Below, piece after piece: positions 44,142 through 52,598 of a DNA stretch of 64,000 nt. How positions within the stretch are numbered: position 1 is the first letter of the stretch; every line of letters starts with the position of its first letter. The position numbers and the translations under genes were made by a program. The stretch is from JBGTBD01 sp041749475. GTDB lineage: Bacteria > Pseudomonadota > Alphaproteobacteria > Rickettsiales > UBA998. The stretch spans positions 1-64,000 of the forward strand of contig JBGTBD010000067.1 in the NCBI GenBank assembly GCA_041749475.1, read 5' to 3'. A model generated the notes under the pieces. That model did no database searches and had not been told where the DNA came from. It saw only the letters and a program-made list of their open reading frames with translations.

Positions 44142-47100
44142 ATGAATATCTCCCGCTTCTTTATTGACCGCCCGATTTTCGCTGGCGTCATCTCCATGCT
44201 CATCTTCATCGCGGGACTCATCTCGATGTTCCTGCTGCCCATTTCCGAGTACCCGGAAGTCGTTCCCCCCACCGTCGTCGTCAACGCCTCCTTCCCCGGC
44301 GCGAATCCCAAGGTCATCGCCGAAACGGTCGCGACTCCGCTGGAAGAACAGATCAACGGCGTCGAGAATATGCTTTACATGTTCTCCCAAGCCACATCCG
44401 ATGGCCGCCTGACCCTGACTGTCACCTTCAAGATCGGCTCCGACCCGGACCTTGCGCAACAACTCGTACAAAACCGCGTCTCGCAAGCTCTGCCACGCCT
44501 TCCGGACGTCACCCGCCAGATCGGCGTCACTGTCCTCAAAAGTTCTCCCGACCTGACGATGGTCGTCCACCTGATCTCGCCGGATGAACGCTATGACATG
44601 CTGTACTTACGGAACTACGCACTACTCAATGTCAAAGACCAACTCGCCCGCATTCAAGGCATCGGTCAGGTCAGCATTTTCGGCGCGGGGGATTACGCGA
44701 TGCGCGTCTGGCTGAACCCGGATAAGATTGCGGAGCGCAATCTCACCGCCAATGATGTGGTCAACGCAATTCGCGAACAGAATATTCAGGTGGCAGCGGG
44801 TATCATCGGTGCGTCACCGAGTACGAGTGACGTGGAGCTACAACTTCCCATCAACACCCAAGGCCGACTGCAGACCGAAGAACAGTTCGGCGATATCATC
44901 ATCAAGGCGGACGCCAAAGGAACCATTACCCGCCTCAAGGACGTCGCCCGCATCGAGATTGGCGCACAGGAATATGCGCTGCGGTCGCTACTCGACAATA
45001 AACCCGCCGTCGCCATCCCGATTTTCCAACAGCCCGGCTCCAACTCCATCGAGATTTCCAATAACGTGCGTAAAGCGATGGAAGAATTGAAAGAAAACTT
45101 CCCCACGGGTGTCGATTATTCCATCGTCTATGACCCCACGGTCTTTGTCCGCGATTCCATCAAGGCCGTTATCCATACGCTGTTGGAAGCGGTTGCACTC
45201 GTTGTCGTCGTCGTTATCCTCTTCCTGCAGACGTGGCGCGCCTCCATCATCCCACTGCTGGCCGTGCCAGTCTCCATCATCGGCACATTCGCGCTGATGC
45301 ATTTGTTCGGCTTCTCCATCAACGCGCTTTCATTATTCGGACTCGTCCTTGCCATCGGTATCGTCGTCGATGATGCTATTGTCGTCGTCGAAAACGTCGA
45401 GCGGAATATTGAGGAGGGGCTGCATCCGCGTGAGGCCAGTCACAAGGCCATGCGCGAAGTCAGTGGCCCGATCATCGCCATTGCGCTGACCCTGCTCGCC
45501 GTCTTCGTCCCAATTGCATTTATCAGCGGGTTGACGGGACAGTTTTATAAACAGTTCGCGCTTACCATTGCTATCTCCACGGTGATTTCCGCCATCAACT
45601 CCCTGACCTTAAGCCCCGCCCTCGCGGCCATGCTGCTGAAAGAAAAGGGGCAGGCCAACGATTGGCTGACCCGCTTCATGGATAAATGGCTGGGCGGCTT
45701 CTTCGGTCGCTTCAACCGCTTCTTCCAGCGCAATTCCGAGCGATATTCGCACGGTGTGCATTATGTGCTGGGGCGGAAGACCGCTTCGATGGGTGCCTAT
45801 CTCGCGCTGTTATTCGTCACCTACGGCGTGTTCAATCTCGTCCCCTCCGGCTTCGTTCCTGCGCAGGATAAGCAATATCTCGTCGGCTTCGCACAACTTC
45901 CGCAAGGGGCGACGCTGGACCGTACGGAAGCCATCATCCGCCAGATGTCGGATATCGCGTTGAAAGAACCGGGCGTGGAAAGCGCCGTCGCCTTCCCCGG
46001 TCTCTCCATCAACGGCTTTACCAACAGCGCCAGTGCGGGAATCGTCTTCCTCACGCTCGACCCGTTCGAGCAGCGTAAGTCGGATGAGCTCTACGGCCTC
46101 AATATCGCCAACAGTCTGCAACAGAAATTCGGCATGATCGATGAAGCCTTCATCGCCATCTTCCCGCCACCGCCTGTTATGGGGCTCGGAACCATCGGCG
46201 GCTTCAAGCTGGAAGTCGAGGACAGGACGGATCAGGGCTACGAAGCGCTGGATGAAACCATGAAAGCCGTTCTGGCTAAAGCATGGCAAGACCCGCGCCT
46301 GACCGGGGTATTCAGCAGCTACCAAATCAACGTGCCGCAACTCTATGCCGATCTCGACCGGACGAAAGCCAAACAGCTCGGCCTCAACATCGCCGATGTG
46401 TTCGACGCGATGCAGGTCTATCTCGGTTCGCTCTATATCAACGACTTCAATAAATTCGGTCGTACCTATCAGGTCATCGCGCAGGCCGATGCACAGTTCC
46501 GTTCCAAGGTGGAAAACATCTCGCAACTGAAAGTGCGTAACGACAAGGGCGAGATGGTTCCGCTCGGCGCGGTGCTGAAAGTCACCCCCAGCTACGGCCC
46601 CGAAAGTGCTATGCGCTACAACGCCTATCGCTCGGCTGACCTCAACGGTGGCGCGGCTCCCGGCATCTCTAGCGGTCAGGCGCAGGATGCCATCGTCAAG
46701 ATTCTGGAAGAGACGCTGCCGAAGGGCATGCAATATGAGTGGACGGAGCTGACCTATCAGCAGATCCTCGCGGGCGATACAACGATGATCGTCTTCCCGC
46801 TTTGCCTATTGCTGGTCTTCCTCGTCCTCGCTGCGCAATATGAGAGCCTGACGCTGCCGCTCGCCATCATCCTCATCGTGCCGATGTGCCTACTTTGCGC
46901 AGCGATAGGCGTGTTGCTGACGGGGGGGGACAATAACATCTTCACCCAGATATCGCTGTTCGTGTTGATGGGGCTTGCGTGTAAAAACGCCATCCTGATC
47001 GTCGAATTCGCGCACGAACTGGAAAAGCATGGCCGCAGCACCGTCGATGCCGCCATCGAATCCGCCCGTATGCGTCTGCGTCCGATTTTGATGACGTCCT

Positions 47101-47276
47101 TCGCCTTCATCATGGGCGTCGTGCCGCTCGTCATCTCCTCCGGCGCGGGTGCGGAAATGCGTCACGCCATCGGCGTCGCCGTCTTCTCGGGGATGCTGGG
47201 TGTGACCTTCTTCGGCCTGTTCCTGACGCCTATATTCTACGTCATCCTCCGCACGTTCGAGAAACGCATCACCTAG
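44142..47276 (+). CDS. RND multidrug efflux permease (AcrB/MexB, HAE-1 family)
   Basis: A 1044-residue inner-membrane proton-driven exporter of full HAE-1 length. FFIDRPIFAGVISMLI at the N-terminus leads into helix 1. FGLVLAIGIVVDDAIVVVENVERN (helix 4) contains the paired Asp residues of the proton relay. The porter domains and second half end with VLMGLACKNAILIVEFA and FSGMLGVTFFGLFLTPIFYV. It takes substrates from the periplasm or outer leaflet. Control by the upstream TetR is predicted from the operators. Confidence 0.95.
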   Translation: MNISRFFIDRPIFAGVISMLIFIAGLISMFLLPISEYPEVVPPTVVVNASFPGANPKVIAETVATPLEEQINGVENMLYMFSQATSDGRLTLTVTFKIGSDPDLAQQLVQNRVSQALPRLPDVTRQIGVTVLKSSPDLTMVVHLISPDERYDMLYLRNYALLNVKDQLARIQGIGQVSIFGAGDYAMRVWLNPDKIAERNLTANDVVNAIREQNIQVAAGIIGASPSTSDVELQLPINTQGRLQTEEQFGDIIIKADAKGTITRLKDVARIEIGAQEYALRSLLDNKPAVAIPIFQQPGSNSIEISNNVRKAMEELKENFPTGVDYSIVYDPTVFVRDSIKAVIHTLLEAVALVVVVVILFLQTWRASIIPLLAVPVSIIGTFALMHLFGFSINALSLFGLVLAIGIVVDDAIVVVENVERNIEEGLHPREASHKAMREVSGPIIAIALTLLAVFVPIAFISGLTGQFYKQFALTIAISTVISAINSLTLSPALAAMLLKEKGQANDWLTRFMDKWLGGFFGRFNRFFQRNSERYSHGVHYVLGRKTASMGAYLALLFVTYGVFNLVPSGFVPAQDKQYLVGFAQLPQGATLDRTEAIIRQMSDIALKEPGVESAVAFPGLSINGFTNSASAGIVFLTLDPFEQRKSDELYGLNIANSLQQKFGMIDEAFIAIFPPPPVMGLGTIGGFKLEVEDRTDQGYEALDETMKAVLAKAWQDPRLTGVFSSYQINVPQLYADLDRTKAKQLGLNIADVFDAMQVYLGSLYINDFNKFGRTYQVIAQADAQFRSKVENISQLKVRNDKGEMVPLGAVLKVTPSYGPESAMRYNAYRSADLNGGAAPGISSGQAQDAIVKILEETLPKGMQYEWTELTYQQILAGDTTMIVFPLCLLLVFLVLAAQYESLTLPLAIILIVPMCLLCAAIGVLLTGGDNNIFTQISLFVLMGLACKNAILIVEFAHELEKHGRSTVDAAIESARMRLRPILMTSFAFIMGVVPLVISSGAGAEMRHAIGVAVFSGMLGVTFFGLFLTPIFYVILRTFEKRIT

Positions 47277-47278
47277 AC

Positions 47279-47312
47279 AAAAAAGAACCCGCCCTCTAAA
47301 AGAGGACGGGTT
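47279..47312 (-). terminator. intrinsic terminator of the PfpI gene (minus strand)
   Basis: The stem AACCCG-C-CCTCT / AGAGG-A-CGGGTT has one mismatch and a 3-base loop. On the minus strand it is followed by a T run (six A on the plus strand at 47279-47284). It lies 34 bp past the PfpI stop. The plus-strand side has no T run, so it is weaker for the RND operon. Confidence 0.78.
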
Positions 47313-47345
47313 AGCGAACAGGGAAGAGAACTTGTTTGCTGCGGG

Positions 47346-47960
47346 TTAGGCAGCGCTACGGCGTTGTGAAGTACTCACCTCACCGCGTAGATATTCCATA
47401 ACACCGAAGAGGTGACGCGGCAGGTCACCGGGTTTGCGCGCGGTGATGAACTGACGGTCTTCTACCAGCGCTTCATCAACGAACGTCGCGCCTGCTTTCT
47501 CAAGTTCTTCGCGAATTTCAGGCCAACACGCCATCTGGATGCCCTGAACGAGACCTGCGGTAATCAATACCTGCGGCCCGTGGCAAATGGCAGCGATGGG
47601 TTTACTTTTATCGGCGGCGAATTGCTGCACGAAGCGGATGACGTCCTCATTCTTGCACAGCTCTTCAGGTGCTTTGCCTCCGGGAATATAGAGCAGTTGA
47701 TAGTCTTCCGGGCGCACATCCTTGATGGCTTTCGTCTCTTTCAGACCAAGCCCATGCTTCGCCTCGAACGACCCGCCCTTCGGCGTGACGACATCGACCG
47801 TATACCCTTCTTCGGTCAGGCGGTAATAGGGATAGAAAAACTCCGTATCTTCCGTCTTATCTGCAGTCAGGATGATGATTTTTTCTGTTTTCTGTAATCG
47901 CGCGGGGATGGGCGCTACTTTGTGATTATCGGTCTTGGAATCCGAACCAAAGATACTCAT
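47346..47960 (-). CDS. DJ-1/PfpI family protein (type 1 glutamine amidotransferase-like)
   Basis: A 204-residue DJ-1/PfpI protein. The nucleophile elbow AAICHGPQVL carries the conserved Cys, with an acidic residue in DTEFFYPYYRL and GGKAPEELC upstream. Members include PfpI-type peptidases and YhbO-type deglycase or stress chaperones; the exact activity cannot be told. The start is ATG 47960 behind AAGGAG; the longer reading to 48029 lacks a ribosome site. It is divergent from the MFS gene. Confidence 0.88.
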   Translation of the reverse strand: MSIFGSDSKTDNHKVAPIPARLQKTEKIIILTADKTEDTEFFYPYYRLTEEGYTVDVVTPKGGSFEAKHGLGLKETKAIKDVRPEDYQLLYIPGGKAPEELCKNEDVIRFVQQFAADKSKPIAAICHGPQVLITAGLVQGIQMACWPEIREELEKAGATFVDEALVEDRQFITARKPGDLPRHLFGVMEYLRGEVSTSQRRSAA

Positions 47961-48105
47961 GATGATCTCCTTAATGTATGTGGTTTGGCGACGCTCCACA
48001 CAACACCAGAAGCCATATAAAATTTCCATCAGGCGTTTTCGGTTTAAAGATATTTGACTTGCGCCCCGCTAAGAGCAATGGTTGCCGCATCCCTTGGAGT
48101 ACATC

Positions 48106-49353
48106 ATGGCCCTGTCGGTGGACGTCCTCAAACTGCGCGACTTTCGCCTGCTGATGGCCGTGCGCATGTGCGGGATGATGGCGCTGCAGGCGCAGGCCGT
48201 CATCGTAGGATGGCAAGTCTATTCCATTACCAAAAGCCCGTTCATGCTGGGGTTGACGGGGCTCACCGAAGCCGTCCCCGCCATCCTCTGCGCCTTTTTC
48301 TCCGGCCATATTGTTGATATCAGCCGCCCGCATCGTGTCTATCTCGCCTGCGTCGCCGCCCTCGCGCTGAACACGCTGTTATTGTTACTACTCGCAGGCG
48401 ACATCGTCCATGTCCCCGGCGGCAACATCCTACCGTGGATCTATGGCGGCGTATTTTTCTCCGGCGTCGCACGCAGCTTCATCATGCCCGCATCCTTCTC
48501 ATTACTACCACGCATCGTCCCGCGTGCGGATATTCCCTCTGCCTCTGCATGGCTGAGTAGCGGTTTCCAGATTGCCGCCATCTCCGGCCCCGCTATCGCC
48601 GGTCTCATCTATGGCGGATACGGCGCACGCGCCGCATGGTTTCTCCCTGTCGCCTTCATGAGCGCTGCATTCGTCCTTCTCGCTGCTATGAGCCTCACCC
48701 CCCGCCAATACCGTAGCGCCGAACTCCGCGAACCGACGATGAAAAGCATCCGCGCCGGGTGGAAATTCATCTTCACCCATCCCGTACTGCTCTCGGTGAT
48801 GACGCTCGATATGTTCGCTGTCCTCTTCGGCGGGGCGGTCGCTATGCTGCCCGCCTATGCCGATCAGGTGCTGCATGTCGGCTCCGAAGGCCTTGGCGCA
48901 CTCCGCGCCGCGCCTGCTATTGGGGCTATCATCACCGCATTGATACTCGCGCTCAAACCCTTCAAGGTCATCCGCGCCAGCACGTTATTATGGGTCGTCG
49001 CCGGTTTTGGCGTGGCGATCATCGGCTTCGGTCTCAGCACCTATTTCTGGTTATCGATGGCCTTCCTCGCCGTCAGCGGCGCGTTCGACAGTATCAGCAT
49101 GGTCATCCGCAGCACGCTGATGCAGCTCCTGACACCGGATGCCATGCGGGGGCGCGTCTCTGCCGTCAACAGTATGTTCATCATCTCTTCGAATGAAATC
49201 GGCGCGTTCGAGTCCGGCGTCGCCGCACGCTTCCTCGGACTCGTTCCCTCTATAATATTCGGCGGGGTGGGGACGCTGCTGGTCGTCGCCGCCGTGGCCA
49301 CGCTCTCCCCGAAATTACGCAGACTGGAAGTGCGAACGGACGAAACGGCTTAA
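48106..49353 (+). CDS. MFS transporter (EntS-like)
   Basis: A 415-residue major facilitator with twelve predicted helices. The pattern LRDFRLLMAVRMCGMMALQAQAVIVGWQVYSITKSPFMLGLTGL resembles the EntS/MFS_3 group of exporters. GRVSAVNSMFIISSNEIGAFESGVAARFLG in the C-terminal half is also typical. GGAG precedes ATG 48106. Substrate unknown; EntS exports enterobactin in E. coli, but no siderophore genes are seen nearby. The stop overlaps the convergent marC gene by four bases. Confidence 0.88.
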   Translation: MALSVDVLKLRDFRLLMAVRMCGMMALQAQAVIVGWQVYSITKSPFMLGLTGLTEAVPAILCAFFSGHIVDISRPHRVYLACVAALALNTLLLLLLAGDIVHVPGGNILPWIYGGVFFSGVARSFIMPASFSLLPRIVPRADIPSASAWLSSGFQIAAISGPAIAGLIYGGYGARAAWFLPVAFMSAAFVLLAAMSLTPRQYRSAELREPTMKSIRAGWKFIFTHPVLLSVMTLDMFAVLFGGAVAMLPAYADQVLHVGSEGLGALRAAPAIGAIITALILALKPFKVIRASTLLWVVAGFGVAIIGFGLSTYFWLSMAFLAVSGAFDSISMVIRSTLMQLLTPDAMRGRVSAVNSMFIISSNEIGAFESGVAARFLGLVPSIIFGGVGTLLVVAAVATLSPKLRRLEVRTDETA

Positions 49354-49988
49354 AATTTTCCTGCGTGAATAAAGGCGATAACCCCGTCGCCGATGATCTG
49401 CACCGCCATCGCCGCCAGCAACACCCCAAGCAACCGCGACAGCACGACGCGCCCGGTCGTGCCCAGCAACCGCTCAATCGTATTCGCCAGCAAAAACACT
49501 GCAAGACAACTGCCGATGACGACGCCGATGACCCCGATCAACCCGATGAAATTAAGCAGGTTATCCTTCGCCGCATTCGCTTGCAGAATGGTGGCGGTAA
49601 TCGCCCCCGGCCCCGCCATCAACGGAATCGCCAGCGGGAAGGCGGCGATGTCCTTGTGATTATCCTGCGACACGGCGGCTTCGGCGGAATTGCTTTTCCG
49701 CTCCTCGCGTTTTTCAAACACCATCTCCGCCGCGATGGAGAAGAGTAGTAACCCGCCGGCGATCTTGAACGCAGGGATGCTGATGCCAAGTGCTTCGAGC
49801 GTCGGCTTGCCACCGATGGCCGCCAGCGTCAATATCCCGAACGCGATGATGACGGAACGAAACGCCGTGCTGCGCCGCGCTTCCTTGCTGAGATGCACGG
49901 TAAGCGCAAGGAATATCGTCGCCAGTCCAGGCGGGTCGACGGCCACAAACAGCGTGATGAACGCGGTCTTGATGAATTCCATTTCCAT
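49350..49988 (-). CDS. MarC family integral membrane protein
   Basis: A 212-residue MarC/UPF0056 protein with six predicted helices. The start FIKTAFITLFVAVDPPGLATIFLALT and the central FPLAIPLMAGPGAITATI are family marks. MarC proteins were once linked to multiple antibiotic resistance, but their role remains unclear. ATG 49982 (two codons in) is an alternative start. It converges on the MFS gene. The 320 bp after its start hold the structured RNA candidate and repeat B, not a gene. Confidence 0.9.
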   Translation of the reverse strand: MEMEFIKTAFITLFVAVDPPGLATIFLALTVHLSKEARRSTAFRSVIIAFGILTLAAIGGKPTLEALGISIPAFKIAGGLLLFSIAAEMVFEKREERKSNSAEAAVSQDNHKDIAAFPLAIPLMAGPGAITATILQANAAKDNLLNFIGLIGVIGVVIGSCLAVFLLANTIERLLGTTGRVVLSRLLGVLLAAMAVQIIGDGVIAFIHAGKF

Positions 49989-50100
49989 GCGCGGATGCTA
50001 CCATGCTGCATATTCGAAACAAGCAAACGCCGAAAAAATGTATGGCTTTTTGATACGGAATATGGTAGTGTTATTTTTATGTTAGGGTGAAACAAACCTA

Positions 50101-50176
50101 ACGATGAAGAAGCAGAGGAATAGGGCAGTTGAATTGCGTAAGCAACCATCTGCAGCCGCCTCTGCTTCGTCGTTTT
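50101..50176 (+). ncRNA. candidate structured RNA upstream of tdh-kbl
   Basis: This lies within a 320 bp gap (49989-50309) with no credible gene. GAAGCAGAGG (50109-50118) is the perfect complement of CCTCTGCTTC (50159-50168). Inside the loop are a GCAG/CTGC pair and a TTGC-GTAA-GCAA hairpin with a GNRA-type tetraloop. A short T run (50173-50176) follows. A smaller GTTAGG/CCTAAC pair lies just upstream (50081-50102). It could be a small RNA with its own terminator or a leader for tdh-kbl. No known RNA family is recognised. Confidence 0.4.
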
Positions 50177-50228
50177 GGGCTTTCCCTTCTTTCTTTCATT
50201 GCAAAAATTTACACGCCCTTCATTATAG

Positions 50229-50297
50229 TGTCATGCCAGCGGAGGCTGGCATCCAGTACCGCTGTAAAACTGGATTCCTGCTTTCGCAGGAATGACA
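50229..50297. repeat. double-hairpin palindromic element, copy B (TGTCATGCCAG type)
   Basis: The 69 bp element begins TGTCAT and ends ATGACA. Left hairpin: ATGCCAGCGGAGGCTGGCAT. Right hairpin: ATTCCTGCTTTCGCAGGAAT. It is the same frame as copy A. Its right end lies 12 bp before the tdh ATG, directly before the AAAAGGA ribosome site, so it is part of the tdh leader. Confidence 0.85.
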
Positions 50298-50309
50298 AAA
50301 GGAAAAAAA

Positions 50310-51341
50310 ATGAAAGCACTGGTGAAGAGCAAGACTGAACAAGGCCTATGGCTCACGGATGTTCCCGAACCTGAGCACGGTATCAACGACGTCAAGATCC
50401 GCGTCCTTAAGACCGGCATCTGTGGTACGGACGTCCACATCTACAACTGGGACGAATGGGCACAGAAAACCATCACCCCCGGTACGGTGATCGGCCATGA
50501 ATTCGTCGGCGAGATCGCCGCCGTCGGCAGCAATGTCAGCGGCCTGAAGGTAGGCGACATCGTCTCGGCGGAAGGCCATATCGTCTGCGGTCATTGCCGC
50601 AACTGCCTCGCCGGACGCCGCCATCTCTGCGCGCATACGCAAGGCATCGGCGTCAATCGTGACGGCGCGTTCGCCGAGTTCGTCACCGTCCCCGCCATAA
50701 ATGTCTGGCCCTGCAACCCCTCCATCTCCACCGACATTTTTGCGATTTTCGACCCACTCGGGAATGCGATGCACGTCGCCGGGTCGTTTGATCTGGTGGG
50801 CGAGGATGTCCTCATCACCGGCGCTGGCCCCATCGGCATCATGGCGCTTGCGATGGCTCACCACATGGGCGCCCGCCACGTCGTCATTACGGACGTCAAC
50901 GAATACCGCCTGAACCTCGCCCGCAAACTCGGCGCCACCGCCGCCGTCAATATCACCAAGGAAGACATGCGCGAGGTGATGACGCGCCTGCATATGACCG
51001 AGGGCTTCGATGTTGGCTTCGAGATGTCCGGCCACCCGGACGGCTTGCGCCAAATGATCGACCTGATGGTGCATGGCGGCAAGATGGCACTGCTCGGCAT
51101 CCAGCCGAAAGAAACCGGAGTCGATTGGGACGCGGTCGTCTTCAAGGGCCTCACCCTGAAAGGCATCTACGGCCGCCAGATGTTCGAGACCTGGTATAAA
51201 TTGACGGCCATGCTGCAAAGCGGCCTCGACATCAACCCACTCATCACCCACCGCTTTTCCTACAAGGATTACGAAGAAGGATTTTCAGTCATGCGCTCCG
51301 GCCAGTCGGGAAAAGTCGTGTTGGATTGGAGCCAGATATGA
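50310..51341 (+). CDS. tdh: L-threonine 3-dehydrogenase
   Basis: A 343-residue zinc-dependent dehydrogenase that oxidises L-threonine to 2-amino-3-ketobutyrate with NAD. It shows the catalytic zinc region GICGTDVHIYNWDEW and GHEFVGE, the structural zinc cysteines in VCGHCRNCLAGRRHLC, the Rossmann loop GAGPIGIMALAMA, and the family marks FDPLGNAMHVA and KGIYGRQMFETWYK. The start is ATG 50310 behind AAAAGGA. It overlaps kbl (ATGA), giving the standard threonine-to-glycine pair in the cytoplasm. Confidence 0.96.
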   Translation: MKALVKSKTEQGLWLTDVPEPEHGINDVKIRVLKTGICGTDVHIYNWDEWAQKTITPGTVIGHEFVGEIAAVGSNVSGLKVGDIVSAEGHIVCGHCRNCLAGRRHLCAHTQGIGVNRDGAFAEFVTVPAINVWPCNPSISTDIFAIFDPLGNAMHVAGSFDLVGEDVLITGAGPIGIMALAMAHHMGARHVVITDVNEYRLNLARKLGATAAVNITKEDMREVMTRLHMTEGFDVGFEMSGHPDGLRQMIDLMVHGGKMALLGIQPKETGVDWDAVVFKGLTLKGIYGRQMFETWYKLTAMLQSGLDINPLITHRFSYKDYEEGFSVMRSGQSGKVVLDWSQI

Positions 51342-52519
51342 GCCTCGCCGAACAACTCTCTACCGAACTCGCCACCATGCAAAATGGGGGGACGCTGAAA
51401 AAATTCCGCCATATCACCACGCCCATGAGCACCGAAGTGGACATGGAAGAAAAGCAGGATGTGCTGGTGCTCTCTTCCAATAATTATCTCGGCCTCGCCG
51501 ACCATCCCGAACTCATCGCCGCCGGGAAAGAGGCGCTGGATACATACGGCGCAGGCACGGCCTCAGTTCGCTTCATCTGCGGCACATTCTCCATCCACCG
51601 CGTACTGGAAGACGCCATCGCCAAGCTGCACCATACGGAAGCATCACTTTCCTACGTCTCCTGTTGGACAGCCAATACTGGCCTCATCCCCGCCATCTCC
51701 GGTGCGGAAGACGTCCTCATCAGCGACGCGCTGAACCATGCCTCGCTGATCGACGGCTGCCGCATGTCGAAAGCCAAGCGCGCCGTCTATAAACACGCCG
51801 ATATGGCCGACCTCGAAGCCAAGTTGAAAGAGGCGAAAGAAACCCGCCGCCGCTTTATCATCACCGACGGCGTATTCAGTATGGAAGGTGACATCTGCCC
51901 ACTGCCCGACATTATCGCCCTCGCCACGAAATACGATGCCACCGTCATCCTCGATGATTCCCACGGCGTCGGCGTCATGGGTCGTCACGGGCGCGGTACG
52001 GCGGAGCATTTCGGGGTCGAAGGCGAGGTGGACATCATCACCGGCACACTGGGCAAAGCGCTTGGCGGTGCAGCGGGCGGCTACGTCGCCGGGCCGCAGG
52101 CCTTGATCGACTACCTGCAACAAACCTCCCGCCCACAACTTTTCTCCAACGCACTCCCCGCCACCATCGCCGCCAGCGCCGGAAAAGCCATCGAGATATT
52201 GCAGCGCGAACCCGAGCGCGTTACTCGCCTCCACCAATTGACCGAACTGATGCGCGAAGGCTTAAAGCGCAAAGGTTTTGCTCCATTAGAAGGCGACTCG
52301 GCCATCGTCCCCATCATCGTCGGCGAAACCGCCTTCGCCATCAAGATGAGCGAAGCGCTGTTGCAAGAAGGGATTTTTATTACAGGCTTCGGCTATCCGG
52401 TCGTCCCGGAAGGCTCGGCACGTCTGCGTTTGCAAGTATGCGCCACGCTGAAGGAAGAACAAATTGAGCGTGCACTAACGGCGTTTGAAAAAGTCGGGAA
52501 AGCGTTAGACATAATATAA
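51338..52519 (+). CDS. kbl: glycine C-acetyltransferase (2-amino-3-ketobutyrate CoA ligase)
   Basis: A 393-residue PLP enzyme of the alpha-oxoamine synthase family. It cleaves 2-amino-3-ketobutyrate with CoA to glycine and acetyl-CoA. It shows SSNNYLGLADHPE, GTASVRFICGTFSIHRVLE, FSMEGDICPLPDI, DDSHGVGVMGRHGRG and the PLP lysine in ITGTLGKALGGAAGGY. It starts at ATG 51338, overlapping the tdh stop. Repeat C1 follows 3 bp after its stop. Confidence 0.96.
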   Translation: MSLAEQLSTELATMQNGGTLKKFRHITTPMSTEVDMEEKQDVLVLSSNNYLGLADHPELIAAGKEALDTYGAGTASVRFICGTFSIHRVLEDAIAKLHHTEASLSYVSCWTANTGLIPAISGAEDVLISDALNHASLIDGCRMSKAKRAVYKHADMADLEAKLKEAKETRRRFIITDGVFSMEGDICPLPDIIALATKYDATVILDDSHGVGVMGRHGRGTAEHFGVEGEVDIITGTLGKALGGAAGGYVAGPQALIDYLQQTSRPQLFSNALPATIAASAGKAIEILQREPERVTRLHQLTELMREGLKRKGFAPLEGDSAIVPIIVGETAFAIKMSEALLQEGIFITGFGYPVVPEGSARLRLQVCATLKEEQIERALTAFEKVGKALDII

Positions 52520-52521
52520 TC

Positions 52522-52591
52522 TGTCACCCTGAACTTGTTTCAGGGTCCATCTTTCCGGCACACTGGATGCTGAAACAAGTTCAGCATGACA
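52522..52591. repeat. double-hairpin palindromic element, copy C1 (TGTCACCCTGAAC type)
   Basis: The 70 bp element begins TGTCACCCTGAAC and ends AGCATGACA. The arms CTGAACTTGTTTCAG and CTGAAACAAGTTCAG are exact inverted complements of each other, and each also folds on itself. It lies between kbl and the convergent ABC-F gene. Confidence 0.88.
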
Positions 52592-52598
52592 CCAAAAC

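Noticed and set aside
45810..46733. 307-residue open frame antisense to the RND permease
   Set aside because: It lies wholly within a well-conserved gene on the other strand and shows no family motif; high GC makes such frames common.
50104..50295. Possible 63-residue gene before tdh
   Set aside because: It runs through the structured RNA candidate and into repeat B, so its second half is repeat sequence; no ribosome site.
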